Shown here piece after piece: positions 7,278 to 16,471 of a stretch of 64,000 nucleotides of DNA (positions are counted from its first letter, which is position 1; each line of letters starts with the position of its first letter). A model generated the notes under the pieces. The model saw only the letters and a program-made list of their open reading frames with translations. It ran no database searches and had not been told where the DNA came from. Source of the stretch: Winogradskyella algicola (GTDB lineage Bacteria > Bacteroidota > Bacteroidia > Flavobacteriales > Flavobacteriaceae). A program made the translations under genes and the position numbers. Location of the stretch: positions 186,001-250,000 of the forward strand of contig NZ_SZQF01000004.1 in assembly GCF_005869935.1 (NCBI RefSeq). The letters run 5' to 3'.

Positions 7278-8630
7278 ATGTCAAAGTCAGTAAAAAGTTT
7301 TTTAACCACCTTTATTATAGGATGTGTAGTATTCCTTATAGGCACTTACATGTCCAATGGTTTTGATTTTAAAAGTGTTAATCAGTTTTTAATCTACTTT
7401 GGCATATATCAGCTCTATACTTTTGTCATTACTTATGTCAATACTGTGGTTTTCGTATACCTTAAGAAGCGTAGTTATAAAACCTATGATATTGTTAAAC
7501 GTTTTTTGGTTGGTATATTTTGTAGTACAGTGGTAACACTCATAACCATTTTTATTCTTAGAGTATTTGTTGAGGTTGTAATATTTGGAGATTCTTTAGA
7601 TCATTTTATAGAAACTGAAACTTGGTATGGGTATTCATTTGGGTTGTGGATTACACTATCTATCGTAACGGTGTTTTACATTATATACTTCTACAACCGT
7701 TTTCAAAAGAATAAAATAAAAGAGCAAAAAGTAATCGCTGGTGCTGCCAGTGCCAAGTTCGACGCTTTAAAGAATCAGTTAGATCCGCATTTTCTGTTTA
7801 ACAGTCTCAATGTATTGACCAGTTTAATTGAAGAAAATCCGGATAGCGCACAGAAGTTTACAACAGCATTATCTAAAGTATATCGTTATGTTCTTGAGCA
7901 AAAAAATAAAGAGCTAGTCACAGTTGACGAAGAATTGAATTTTGCCAGAACGTACATGTCGCTTTTAAAAATGCGATTTGAAGACAGCATTATTTTTGAA
8001 ATACCAGACAAGGCTTCAAACCCTGAAAGTAAGGTAGTGCCTTTGTCCTTGCAACTGTTATTAGAAAATGCGGTAAAACATAATATGGTAACCTCGAGTA
8101 AACCATTGCATATTAAAATATACGAAGATGGGAATCATTTAGTAGTGATGAATAATCTTCAACCAAAGCAAATTGTAAAGAAGAGTAGTGGAGTTGGTTT
8201 AGAAAACATAAAGCAGCGCTATCAGCTTCTTACAGAACGAAAAGTTTACATCAATCAAAGAGAGAAGGATTTTGTAGTTGCAATTCCAATGCTCACAAAA
8301 CAAGTATCAATCATGAGAACAGCACAAAAATCAAAAGAGCGTCTTAACGAGGATTATGTTAGGGCTCGCAAGCGTGTAGATGAGTTAAAAGCTTTCTATT
8401 ATAGCTTAATATCGTATGTATTTATTATACCGTTTTTAATCTTTATATGGTATAGATATTCGCAACACACCATACAGTGGTTTTGGTTTCCAATATTTGG
8501 ATGGGGAATTAGTTTAGTGTTCCAAGCCTATCGCGTATATGTAGATAATGGCGCATTAGGTGCTAAGTGGGAACAGCGCAAAATCGAGAAATACATGCGT
8601 GAGGAGGACGATAAAAATCGTTGGAATTAA
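7278..8630 (+). CDS. LytS-type sensor histidine kinase with a C-terminal 2TM domain
   Basis: The 450-residue protein has four N-terminal transmembrane helices (about residues 8-28, 38-62, 74-104 and 120-142). The His_kinase core follows, with QLDPHFLFNSLN (phospho-accepting His171) and an ATPase region containing LLLENAVKHN and SGVGLENIKQRY. It does not end there: residues about 350-445 form a 2TM domain (ARKRVDELKAFYYSLISYV, two helices, GAKWEQRKIEKYM). That domain is the same module as the next two genes. The kinase should phosphorylate the LytTR regulator encoded at 9390-10145. The fused 2TM tail could pair with the free 2TM proteins (inference). The input signal is unknown. Confidence 0.92.
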   Translation: MSKSVKSFLTTFIIGCVVFLIGTYMSNGFDFKSVNQFLIYFGIYQLYTFVITYVNTVVFVYLKKRSYKTYDIVKRFLVGIFCSTVVTLITIFILRVFVEVVIFGDSLDHFIETETWYGYSFGLWITLSIVTVFYIIYFYNRFQKNKIKEQKVIAGAASAKFDALKNQLDPHFLFNSLNVLTSLIEENPDSAQKFTTALSKVYRYVLEQKNKELVTVDEELNFARTYMSLLKMRFEDSIIFEIPDKASNPESKVVPLSLQLLLENAVKHNMVTSSKPLHIKIYEDGNHLVVMNNLQPKQIVKKSSGVGLENIKQRYQLLTERKVYINQREKDFVVAIPMLTKQVSIMRTAQKSKERLNEDYVRARKRVDELKAFYYSLISYVFIIPFLIFIWYRYSQHTIQWFWFPIFGWGISLVFQAYRVYVDNGALGAKWEQRKIEKYMREEDDKNRWN

Positions 8631-8643
8631 AAAATAAAAAGTC

Positions 8644-8949
8644 ATGAAAGATCAGAATTTAAATTACATAAAAGCAAAGCGCAGAGTTGAGAAAGAGAAA
8701 GGGTTTTACACACACCTTGTTATATACTTTTTGGTAAATACAGTACTTACTGTAGTCAAAGTTTGGGGAGATTTTAATAGCTGGGACAGCTTTGTTAATG
8801 AGTTTTTAACCATTAACGTTTTGAGTTCCTGGACTATTTGGGGAGTATTTCTAATTCTACATTTTCTGTCAATTAAGTTTGGTGCTAAATGGGAAGAACG
8901 AAAGATAGAAGAATACATGAAAAAAGAATTGTCTGATGACTCATATTAA
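8644..8949 (+). CDS. Small 2TM domain membrane protein A
   Basis: The 101-residue protein is essentially one 2TM domain. It has a basic N-terminal helix (YIKAKRRVEKEKGFYTHL), two membrane helices (about residues 25-45 and 57-78) and a KFGAKWEERKIEEYMKKE tail. It closely resembles the C-terminal part of the preceding kinase and the next protein. It lies 13 bp after the kinase gene in the same operon. The family has no established biochemical function; its place beside LytS/LytTR genes suggests a regulatory subunit of the sensor. Confidence 0.88.
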   Translation: MKDQNLNYIKAKRRVEKEKGFYTHLVIYFLVNTVLTVVKVWGDFNSWDSFVNEFLTINVLSSWTIWGVFLILHFLSIKFGAKWEERKIEEYMKKELSDDSY

Positions 8950-8961
8950 TAAACTAAGAAC

Positions 8962-9306
8962 ATGGAAAAATATAGTTTAGAACCTTATAAAGATAAAGAC
9001 GAAATTTCAGATTTCAGAAAGGAAGAAGCTTATTTAAGAGCTAAAAAAAAGGTAGATGCCTTAATTGGGTTTTACTGGCATTTGGCAGTTTACATTGTCG
9101 TTAATCTATTTTTAATATTGCTCATAGGACTTTATTCAGACCAAGGTTTCAGAGGTTTTGGTCCATATGCCACTGCAGTTTTTTGGGGAATAGGATTAAT
9201 ATTTCATTTTATAGGAGTTTTTGGACCCGATTTCTTTTTTGGTAAGGACTGGGAAAAGCGTAAGCTTAAAGAGTTTATGGACAAGGAAGAACGCAATTGG
9301 GAGTGA
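8962..9306 (+). CDS. Small 2TM domain membrane protein B
   Basis: The 114-residue protein is the second free 2TM domain. It reads YLRAKKKVDALIGFYWHLAV, then a helix, a Gly/aromatic loop, a second helix, and FGKDWEKRKLKEFMDKEER. It has a longer acidic N-terminal extension (about 25 residues) than protein A. It starts 12 bp after protein A and is followed by an 83-bp gap with a hairpin before the regulator gene. It is a paralogue of protein A and of the kinase tail, so the module is present three times in about 1 kb. Confidence 0.88.
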   Translation: MEKYSLEPYKDKDEISDFRKEEAYLRAKKKVDALIGFYWHLAVYIVVNLFLILLIGLYSDQGFRGFGPYATAVFWGIGLIFHFIGVFGPDFFFGKDWEKRKLKEFMDKEERNWE

Positions 9307-9365
9307 TTTTTAGTTAGCTGTTGTATCAGTAGCAGTAAACAGTCTATAGCTAATTGTACTAAAAA
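9307..9365 (+). terminator. Imperfect hairpin between the 2TM genes and the regulator (possible attenuator)
   Basis: TTTTTAGT (9307-9314) pairs with ACTAAAAA (9358-9365), and inner words TAGCT and AGCTA also pair. It is the only long gap inside the operon. There is no T-run on the downstream side strong enough for a sure terminator, so partial attenuation or an RNA processing site is an inference. Confidence 0.4.
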
Positions 9366-9389
9366 CTAATTTAGAAGAAAAAATACAAG

Positions 9390-10145
9390 ATGAAGGTAAT
9401 TATTATAGAAGACGAAAAACCATCAGCAAGACGACTACAGCGTATGCTAAAATCCTTGGATATTGAAGCAGAAACGATGCTGCATTCGGTTGAAGAATCT
9501 TTAGAATGGTTTCAAAACAACGAGCATCCAGACTTAATCTTTTTAGATATACAATTGAGCGACGGTTTGTCTTTTGAGATTTTTGAAACCTTGGATATTA
9601 ATTCTGTTGTAATTTTTACCACGGCTTATGATGAATATGCGCTGCAGGCTTTTAAACTTAATAGTATAGATTACCTTTTAAAACCAATTGATGATGATGA
9701 TTTAAGAGTTGCGGTAAATAAATTTAAAGGAAGAACACCTCAAAAGCAATCTGTTACGTTAGACTTTAACGATATTAAAAAATTATTAGTAAATCCTATT
9801 GAACGTGAGTATAAGAAGCGTTTTTCGGTAAAAGTTGGGCAACATTTAAAGCTTATTAATATTGAAGATATAGAATGCATCTATAGTGAAAATAAAGGGA
9901 CTTATGCTTATACGAATGAAGGCAGGAATTACCTTTTAGACTTAACTTTAGATCAACTTGAAGATGAGTTGGAGCCACATGTGTTCTTTAGGGTAAGCCG
10001 AAAATTTTATGTGAACATTAATGCCATAAAAGATATCATTAGCTATACCAACTCTAGATTGCAAATTAAGCTCAGTCACTTCAATGAGCAAGAAATTATT
10101 GTAGCAAGAGAGCGCGTAAAGGATTTTAAAAATTGGCTAGAGTAG
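9390..10145 (+). CDS. LytTR-family response regulator
   Basis: The 251-residue protein has an N-terminal receiver domain: acidic pocket IEDEK, phosphorylation site Asp53 in IFLDIQLSDG, Thr/Lys signature TTAYDEYALQAF and YLLKPID. A LytTR DNA-binding domain spans about residues 140-250 (IEDIECIYSENKGTYAYT, FFRVSRKFYVNINAI). It is cytosolic. It is the last gene of the operon and the obvious partner of the kinase at 7278-8630. LytTR domains bind two 9-bp direct repeats with a spacer of about 12 bp. Such sites precede this operon and two other genes in the window, so those are proposed targets. Confidence 0.95.
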   Translation: MKVIIIEDEKPSARRLQRMLKSLDIEAETMLHSVEESLEWFQNNEHPDLIFLDIQLSDGLSFEIFETLDINSVVIFTTAYDEYALQAFKLNSIDYLLKPIDDDDLRVAVNKFKGRTPQKQSVTLDFNDIKKLLVNPIEREYKKRFSVKVGQHLKLINIEDIECIYSENKGTYAYTNEGRNYLLDLTLDQLEDELEPHVFFRVSRKFYVNINAIKDIISYTNSRLQIKLSHFNEQEIIVARERVKDFKNWLE

Positions 10146-10148
10146 AGG

Positions 10149-11333
10149 TTAGTTTTCCTCTTCAATTCTATTATCATCAAAAGCAGAAGGCAATAATTTT
10201 GGAATAATTTTCACAAAAAGCGGTAATAAAATAGCACCACCAGGTAGCATAAAAATAGCCAAACTTGGTATAGATTTAAAAATATCTAGCAGCTGTTGTT
10301 GTATCTTTTTTTGCTCTTCGTCATTGAGTGTTCTGTAAGTTGAAGCGGTTAGTAGTTTCATTGCCTCTTTACTCTCAGACAATTCTTTTAAAAGACGCTT
10401 TTTGTTGCGGTTTACGAGCTTAGATACCAGTTTGCTACTGTTATCATAAAAACTTTGAGCCAAGTTTTTTGAGCTTAAAAATGCAACTTCTTCTTTATGC
10501 TTATCATAAAATGAATTTATAGATTCAATAGATTTATCAATGACCTTTTGTTCCAAGTTGAGATCATCTTTCATTTTATTAAGAAAATCCTGTTCAGCAG
10601 AATCTATAACCTTATCACTCCACGAAGCCATACAGACAAGATCGACAAGGTATTGCTTTTCTAAAGGGTGATTTATTAATTTAATTACATCATCATAGGT
10701 GTTAATGTCTGTGTCTTTTTGTCGCATAGAGCTTTCAAAAAGCTTCATTAAATTTTCATCGTAATCAGACTTGTTAGATTTAGTGTCCATTACAGAGATG
10801 ACTACAGACTCCAATGCCGATTCTAAATTGTTAACGTAATTTTCAATGTCTTTTCCCTTTTTACCGTTTAAAAACTGAATGTAGCCTAATACATCTATAA
10901 ATAGCAAGGCATTTACTAAAAAGTAATTGAAACTTTTAGAAATAAAATTATCATCGATGTGAATACGCTTATGAATCATTTTTTCTAGCAATCTATCGCT
11001 AGACGATTCACCAAATAGCTCTTCAAAGAAAGAACGTTCGTTTTCACCTACAGTTTTATAATAGTTAACAAGCTTATCTATAAATGTATCGTTAGAATAC
11101 CCTTCACTTAAATGAATATGATAAAAACATAGAAGCAGATTTATTTTACTTCGCTCTTCTTCGGTAAAATCAAAAGACTGATCTATAAATTTTAAAGTAG
11201 AAATATTACTGCCATAAATAAAACCAGTTTGTCTCAGCTTATTATAAAAATCTAAGGTATCAATATCAGCCAGATTATTATCTGATAGGTCCTTAAGTAG
11301 TTTTTTTATCCAGCCTTTTGCTGATGGGTTCAT
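10149..11333 (-). CDS. LETM1-related protein
   Basis: The 394-residue protein is mostly alpha-helical and Lys/Asp/Asn-rich. Near the C-terminus is a proline-bearing hydrophobic segment (SIPSLAIFMLPGGAILLPLF), the recognisable LETM1-like signature, followed by an acidic tail. Flavobacterial homologues carry the name LETM1-related biofilm-associated protein; no mechanism is established. It converges with the LytTR gene (3 bp between stops, no visible terminator) and is divergent from the DUF4331 operon, with 141 bp between starts. Confidence 0.75.
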   Translation of the reverse strand: MNPSAKGWIKKLLKDLSDNNLADIDTLDFYNKLRQTGFIYGSNISTLKFIDQSFDFTEEERSKINLLLCFYHIHLSEGYSNDTFIDKLVNYYKTVGENERSFFEELFGESSSDRLLEKMIHKRIHIDDNFISKSFNYFLVNALLFIDVLGYIQFLNGKKGKDIENYVNNLESALESVVISVMDTKSNKSDYDENLMKLFESSMRQKDTDINTYDDVIKLINHPLEKQYLVDLVCMASWSDKVIDSAEQDFLNKMKDDLNLEQKVIDKSIESINSFYDKHKEEVAFLSSKNLAQSFYDNSSKLVSKLVNRNKKRLLKELSESKEAMKLLTASTYRTLNDEEQKKIQQQLLDIFKSIPSLAIFMLPGGAILLPLFVKIIPKLLPSAFDDNRIEEEN

Positions 11334-11474
11334 GGCAATATTATTAGGATATAAAGATACTTTTTATCTCCAAAAAACAACCACATTTCAAACTTTTTGA
11401 AAAAAATATAAAACCGCCTTGTTCATTTTTCCGTAGGTAGAATAGAGACACAATAATTAACAAAATCTCAAATT

Positions 11475-12131
11475 ATGAAAAACACAAAATTTTTAATGGC
11501 AGCAGCAATTGTAGCAATTGCAACTTTTGTTGCTATTGCAGCGGATCATATAGATGCTCCTGCTGTACAAGGTGGTACTAGTGATATCACAGATTTTTAC
11601 GCCTTTCAAGGCGAGAACACATCAAATATTGCATTTGTCGCAAATGTGCAAGGGCTTTTAGGTTCTGGTAGCGATACTCAAAATGCAGCTTTTGATGAAA
11701 ATGTATTAATTGAATTTAATATCGATAATACAGGAGACAATGTAGAAGATTTGGTAATCCAGGCTATTGCCAGAGATGGTAAAATGTACGTTTTTGGACC
11801 AACTGCACCTTCTCAAACTGGATTGAACAGTACAATTGCAACTAATGCAACCAATCAGCTTGTTGTAGACATTACACCTTACGGACAATCGGCTAATGTA
11901 GAAAGCTCTGGTGGTATGATGGCCTTTGCAGGCCCAAGAGATGATCCATTTTTTATGGACTTTGCCCAGTACGGACAAATCATAGCAGGTAACGCTACAA
12001 GTTTTAATAATCCTGGTGCAGACACCTTTGCAGGTACTAATGTGCTTTCTGTAGTGGTTGAGGTACCTAAATCTATGATAGGTGGTACAGGTACTATCAA
12101 TACTTGGGTAGAATCTAAAAGAAGACAATAA
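11475..12131 (+). CDS. Secreted DUF4331 protein, N-terminal-half type
   Basis: The 218-residue protein has a signal peptide (cleavage near AIAAD) and then the DUF4331 opening ADHIDAPAVQGG..DITDFYAF. It continues with a beta-rich stretch containing FAGPRDDPFFMDF and VVVEVPKSMI. It stops where full DUF4331 proteins continue into their second half, and the next gene supplies a segment like that half. Function of the family is unknown; it is exported and begins a five-step envelope operon. No TAnnTTTG box is clear upstream, so promoter type is unresolved. Confidence 0.85.
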   Translation: MKNTKFLMAAAIVAIATFVAIAADHIDAPAVQGGTSDITDFYAFQGENTSNIAFVANVQGLLGSGSDTQNAAFDENVLIEFNIDNTGDNVEDLVIQAIARDGKMYVFGPTAPSQTGLNSTIATNATNQLVVDITPYGQSANVESSGGMMAFAGPRDDPFFMDFAQYGQIIAGNATSFNNPGADTFAGTNVLSVVVEVPKSMIGGTGTINTWVESKRRQ

Positions 12132-12148
12132 CAAATTTAAAATTTAAG

Positions 12149-12709
12149 ATGATGAAAAATAATATAAAACTATATGCTATTGCAATGCTAATGTCTTTAG
12201 TGGCATTTAATTGTAATAATGATGATGACAGTATTTCTCAGCCAATGGGACCTGATTTCTCAGGAACATACGCGCAGCAAGACCAAATGGGAAGACCTGC
12301 TGTAAACACAGTATTTGTGTCTTCTGGTATGAAAGACGCTTTTAACACAACAGTACCTTCAAATCAAAACGCATCGTTTCAGGCTATGTTTCAAAATAAT
12401 TTAGAAGCATTGAGTCCGGCTTATGCAAATCCTGGCGACACTAATGCTCTAGGTTTAGATGCAGGAGCCTTCACAGGCTTATTGGCAACAGATGTACTTA
12501 ATGTTTCTTTAGATGGTACAACAACATTTTTTGATGGTACAAATGTCTTAACAGGAAGAGCCTTGGCAGATGATGTTATAACTGTTGAATTACTTCTAAT
12601 TTTTGGGGGAGAGGACTTCTCTGAAAACCCAGGATTATCTAATGACAATGTAGATGCCAATGATAAAGCGTTTTTAACGTCTTTCCCTTACTTGGCCTCA
12701 CCTTGGTAA
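12149..12709 (+). CDS. DUF4331-type lipoprotein, C-terminal-half type
   Basis: The 186-residue protein has a lipoprotein signal (lipobox VAFNC), an acidic linker NNDDDS, then DQMGRPAVNTVFV. That is the motif which in full-length DUF4331 proteins opens the second half. The end DANDKAFLTSFPYLASPW is also typical. It follows the first DUF4331 gene by 17 bp. The two together cover one DUF4331 fold as a soluble and a lipid-anchored chain; this could be an old split with the halves re-associating (inference). Confidence 0.82.
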   Translation: MMKNNIKLYAIAMLMSLVAFNCNNDDDSISQPMGPDFSGTYAQQDQMGRPAVNTVFVSSGMKDAFNTTVPSNQNASFQAMFQNNLEALSPAYANPGDTNALGLDAGAFTGLLATDVLNVSLDGTTTFFDGTNVLTGRALADDVITVELLLIFGGEDFSENPGLSNDNVDANDKAFLTSFPYLASPW

Positions 12710-12785
12710 GATACTGAACCTAATTCCTGAAGTAGGTCTACGGATCTGTTTCAGGAATATTTTTAACAACAAAAACTCGCAAACC

Positions 12786-14060
12786 ATGATACTCAAAAAA
12801 ACCTTTCCCTTTATTATAATATTACTGATGTTTAGCTGTAATAACACAGTAACCAATAGTAACGATTACTCAGAATACCTTTCTAAAAAAGCAGATAAAT
12901 CATTGCTTGTTGCAAACGCTCAGCAATGGACAGATAAGCTTGAAGAAAACCCAAATCAATATCCATATTTAGGAAAACGCGCTTCAGCTTACACGGCAAT
13001 TTTTGACGCTACTGGAGATGTAGGTTATCTAATTAAAGCAGAAGAAGACCTAAAGCAAGCTGTTGAAATTACTAAAGGAAAAACCACATCATACTTAAAA
13101 AGTTTAGCCTCAAACTATATTTCTCAGCATCGGTTTAAAGAAGCATTAAGCCTACTTAAACAAGCTGAAGAAAATGGTGATAAATTAAAAGGGACACAAA
13201 AAATGCTCTTTGATGTTCATTTAGAATTAGGAAATTATTTAACTGCTGAATCTTACCTGAAGGAAATTAAAAATACCTCAGATTTTGATTATCTCATTCG
13301 CTTGGCAAAATGGGAAGACCATAGAGGAAATCTAGAAGGCGCTATAGTTAATATGGAAAAAGCAAAAGCTATAGCTGAGGCATCTAACTTAAAAGGTCTT
13401 AAGCAGTGGTCTTATACCAATCTTGCAGACTTTTACGGTCATGCAGGCGAAATAGAAAAGTCGTATAATCTTTATTTAAAAACTTTGGCGTTAGACCCTA
13501 CAGATGCTTATGCAAAAAAAGGCATTGCATGGATTACTTTTTCCTATGAAAGTAACCCTATAATGGCACAAAATATAATCGACTCAGTAAAGACCTATTA
13601 TACTTCCCCTGATTATGAGTTGTTAATTGCAGAAATAGCCGATTATAATGAAGACGAATCGACCAAATATGCTGCTATTAGTCGCTATAATGATATGGTT
13701 AGAAACAAAAATTATGGTGACATGTATAATACCTACAATGTAATAGTGTATACAGATGAGATGTTACTGCCAGAAAAAGCCATAGAAATAGCAGAACTTG
13801 AGGTAGAAAACAGACCTACACCACAATCTTATGACTTATTGGCCTGGAGTTATTTTAAAAAAGGAAATATAGAAAAGGCAAATGCAATCATAGAAAAGCA
13901 TGTAGAAGGACATACTTTTGAGCCAGCAGTTTTGTACCACATAGCCGAGATCTATAAAGCAATGGGCAAAACAGATCAAGTTTCAGAATTAAAAAATGAG
14001 TTGGTCGCTAGTCTCTATGAACTCGGGCCTACAATGGAATCTAAAATCAATCAACTATAA
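12786..14060 (+). CDS. TPR-repeat lipoprotein
   Basis: The 424-residue lipoprotein (lipobox LMFSC) has about eight degenerate TPR units, for instance YLKSLASNYISQHRFKEALS, KGLKQWSYTNLADFYGHAGE and LLAWSYFKKGNIEKANAII. It is likely in the periplasm or on the outer membrane. It sits between the DUF4331 pair and the TonB-dependent receptor, ending 2 bp before the receptor gene. A scaffold for the DUF4331 proteins or the receptor is plausible from context only. Confidence 0.85.
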   Translation: MILKKTFPFIIILLMFSCNNTVTNSNDYSEYLSKKADKSLLVANAQQWTDKLEENPNQYPYLGKRASAYTAIFDATGDVGYLIKAEEDLKQAVEITKGKTTSYLKSLASNYISQHRFKEALSLLKQAEENGDKLKGTQKMLFDVHLELGNYLTAESYLKEIKNTSDFDYLIRLAKWEDHRGNLEGAIVNMEKAKAIAEASNLKGLKQWSYTNLADFYGHAGEIEKSYNLYLKTLALDPTDAYAKKGIAWITFSYESNPIMAQNIIDSVKTYYTSPDYELLIAEIADYNEDESTKYAAISRYNDMVRNKNYGDMYNTYNVIVYTDEMLLPEKAIEIAELEVENRPTPQSYDLLAWSYFKKGNIEKANAIIEKHVEGHTFEPAVLYHIAEIYKAMGKTDQVSELKNELVASLYELGPTMESKINQL

Positions 14061-14062
14061 TC

Positions 14063-16285
14063 ATGAGAAACATAAGACTATTACTTATCCTATTAATTTG
14101 TGTTGCATACAACATGCATGCGCAAAATATTAAAGGAGTCGTTCTTAATGAATTAAATCAACCACTTGAAGCAGCTTATGTCTATAACTTAAATTCAGAA
14201 TCTCATGCACATACCTCAGAAAATGGTGTGTTTTTTATAAGCCAAACTAAAGTAGGAGATTCATTAAAGATTGGACTTTTGGGTTATAAAACAGCTATTG
14301 TGCAAGTATCAAATACAAACGGTTTAAATATTGTTTTAGAAGAAAAAGTATTTCAATTGGACGAAATGGTAATTAGAGAAGAACTTAACCCTGTGAGTAC
14401 CATTTCTAGATTAGATTTAAATGTCACACCAGTAAATTCTTCACAAGAAGTACTAAGGAAAGTGCCAGGTTTGTTTATTGGTCAGCATGCTGGTGGAGGT
14501 AAAGCAGAGCAAATTTTTCTTAGAGGGTTTGATGTAGACCACGGCACAGATGTAACGATTGGTGTAGATGGAATGCCAGTAAATATGGTGTCTCACGCAC
14601 ATGGTCAAGGCTATAGTGATTTGCACTTTGTAATACCTGAAACTGTAAATAAAATAGATTTTGGTAAAGGCGCTTACTACGCTTCAGAAGGTGATTTTAA
14701 CACTGCTGGTTATGTAAACTTTAAAACCAAAGATTACATAGACGAAAGCAGTGTGTCGTTATCTCTTGGACAATTTAATACACTAAGGACAGTAGGTTTA
14801 TTTGATTTGTTAGAGAATACTAAAAATCAAAATGCCTATTTGGCAATGGAGTATATAGCCACAGATGGACCTTTCGATTCTCCTCAAAATTTTAATCGAT
14901 TGAACTTATTTGGAAAATATGTCATGTACTCTCCAGAGAATGATAAGTTAACACTTACTGCGTCACATTTTACAAGTCGTTGGGATGCCTCTGGGCAAAT
15001 ACCACAGCGCGAAGTTGATAACGGAAACATTACAAGATTTGGCGCAATTGACGATACTGAAGGAGGTGAAACCTCTCGAACCAATTTAAATGTTACGTAT
15101 GATAAATACATTACAGACAAAACAACATTAAAGGCTAACGCTTACTACTCTCAATATGCTTTTGAATTGTATTCTAACTTTACATTCTTTTTAGAAGATC
15201 CTGTAAATGGTGACCAAATAAAGCAGAAAGAAGATAGACAGATTTTTGGTGCAAATGCAGCGATAAATTATTCAACCTTTTTAGGAAGTACGGAGTTAAA
15301 TCTAACATCTGGTTTTGGCTTACGACATGATATTATTGATGATGTAGAATTATCGAGAACGTTAAACCGAACCACAACTCTAGAAAATATACAATTAGGC
15401 GATATTAATCAAACTAATATTGATGCCTTTGTAAAAGCAGATTTTGAGTTTGGTAAATTCAGAGTAGCACCAGCTTTGCGTTTAGATTATTTCAAGTTTA
15501 TGTATAACGATGCATTACAGACCAATTATGAAACACAATCTGAAACGAAGACCATTTTAAGTCCAAAGTTAAATTTCTATTACAATGCTAAAGATAATCT
15601 GCAATTATATTTAAAGTCTGGTTTAGGGTTTCATTCTAATGATGCGAGAGTTGTTGTAGCTAATGAAGGAAGAGATATTTTACCACGTTCTTACGGAACG
15701 GATTTGGGTACTATTTGGAAACCGTTTCCAAAACTTGTAGTTAACTCGGCATTATGGTATTTATTCTTAGAACAAGAATTTGTTTATGTAGGTGATGCAG
15801 GTATTGTAGAGCCAAGCGGTAAAACAAGACGTTACGGAATAGATTTAGGATTGAGATATCAGATTAACGATTGGTTGTTTTTAGATTCTGATGCAACGTA
15901 TACACATGCTAGAAGCATAGATGAGCCAGAAGGCGAGGATTATATACCATTAGCACCAGATTTTACATTCACAGGTGGTTTATCCATAGATAATTTAGAT
16001 GGGTTTTCTGGCGGATTGCGATTTAGATATTTAAATGACAGGCCAGCTAATGAAGACAACTCAATTATAGCAGAGGGCTATTCTGTTTTTGATTTTAATC
16101 TGAACTATAGAATGAAGAATGTGACACTGGGTGTCATGGTAGAAAACTTATTTGACGTAGACTGGAATGAAACTCAGTTTGCTACAGAATCTCGTTTACA
16201 AAACGAAGCAGAGTCTGTTGAAGAAATTCATTTTACACCAGGAACACCATTTTTTATTAGAGGAATTGTAACCTACAATTTTTAG
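14063..16285 (+). CDS. TonB-dependent outer-membrane receptor
   Basis: The 740-residue protein has a signal peptide (ending NMHAQ) and a carboxypeptidase-regulatory-like domain at about residues 23-105. The plug domain spans about 115-220, and a 22-strand barrel ends in the aromatic FFIRGIVTYNF. The plug contains the His-rich GMPVNMVSHAHGQGYSDLHF. No SusD partner is encoded nearby, so a glycan-uptake SusCD pair is unlikely. The His motif and size are closer to metal or small-ligand receptors (inference). It is the last gene of the DUF4331/TPR operon and is followed by a terminator. Confidence 0.9.
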   Translation: MRNIRLLLILLICVAYNMHAQNIKGVVLNELNQPLEAAYVYNLNSESHAHTSENGVFFISQTKVGDSLKIGLLGYKTAIVQVSNTNGLNIVLEEKVFQLDEMVIREELNPVSTISRLDLNVTPVNSSQEVLRKVPGLFIGQHAGGGKAEQIFLRGFDVDHGTDVTIGVDGMPVNMVSHAHGQGYSDLHFVIPETVNKIDFGKGAYYASEGDFNTAGYVNFKTKDYIDESSVSLSLGQFNTLRTVGLFDLLENTKNQNAYLAMEYIATDGPFDSPQNFNRLNLFGKYVMYSPENDKLTLTASHFTSRWDASGQIPQREVDNGNITRFGAIDDTEGGETSRTNLNVTYDKYITDKTTLKANAYYSQYAFELYSNFTFFLEDPVNGDQIKQKEDRQIFGANAAINYSTFLGSTELNLTSGFGLRHDIIDDVELSRTLNRTTTLENIQLGDINQTNIDAFVKADFEFGKFRVAPALRLDYFKFMYNDALQTNYETQSETKTILSPKLNFYYNAKDNLQLYLKSGLGFHSNDARVVVANEGRDILPRSYGTDLGTIWKPFPKLVVNSALWYLFLEQEFVYVGDAGIVEPSGKTRRYGIDLGLRYQINDWLFLDSDATYTHARSIDEPEGEDYIPLAPDFTFTGGLSIDNLDGFSGGLRFRYLNDRPANEDNSIIAEGYSVFDFNLNYRMKNVTLGVMVENLFDVDWNETQFATESRLQNEAESVEEIHFTPGTPFFIRGIVTYNF

Positions 16286-16419
16286 GGGTCAACACTTAGT
16301 TTGTGGGGAAGCAAATTAAGGTTGATTGATTGGTTGCTAGCAAGAAAGATTAACTGCTGATTACAGTTAATCGGTATCATAAGAAATTTTGATACTTTTT
16401 GAGTTTTTTTGTTAGTTGG

Positions 16420-16451
16420 AACACCTGCACGAAAGTGTGGGTGTTTTTTTA
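16420..16451. terminator. Terminator after the TonB-dependent receptor operon
   Basis: AACACCTGCAC and GTGTGGGTGTT arms (two G-U pairs) around a GAAA tetraloop are followed by a T-run. It lies 135 bp after the receptor stop and 20 bp before the convergent gene's stop; no gene is seen in 16286-16419. Confidence 0.85.
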
Positions 16452-16471
16452 TAATAATTTAAATTTTGTTT

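Noticed and set aside
11706..12134. Minus-strand frame of 142 codons over the DUF4331 gene
   Set aside because: Opposite a clear secreted family protein; composition is not protein-like.
14063..16285. SusC-type glycan receptor
   Set aside because: No SusD gene adjacent and no glycan enzymes in the operon.
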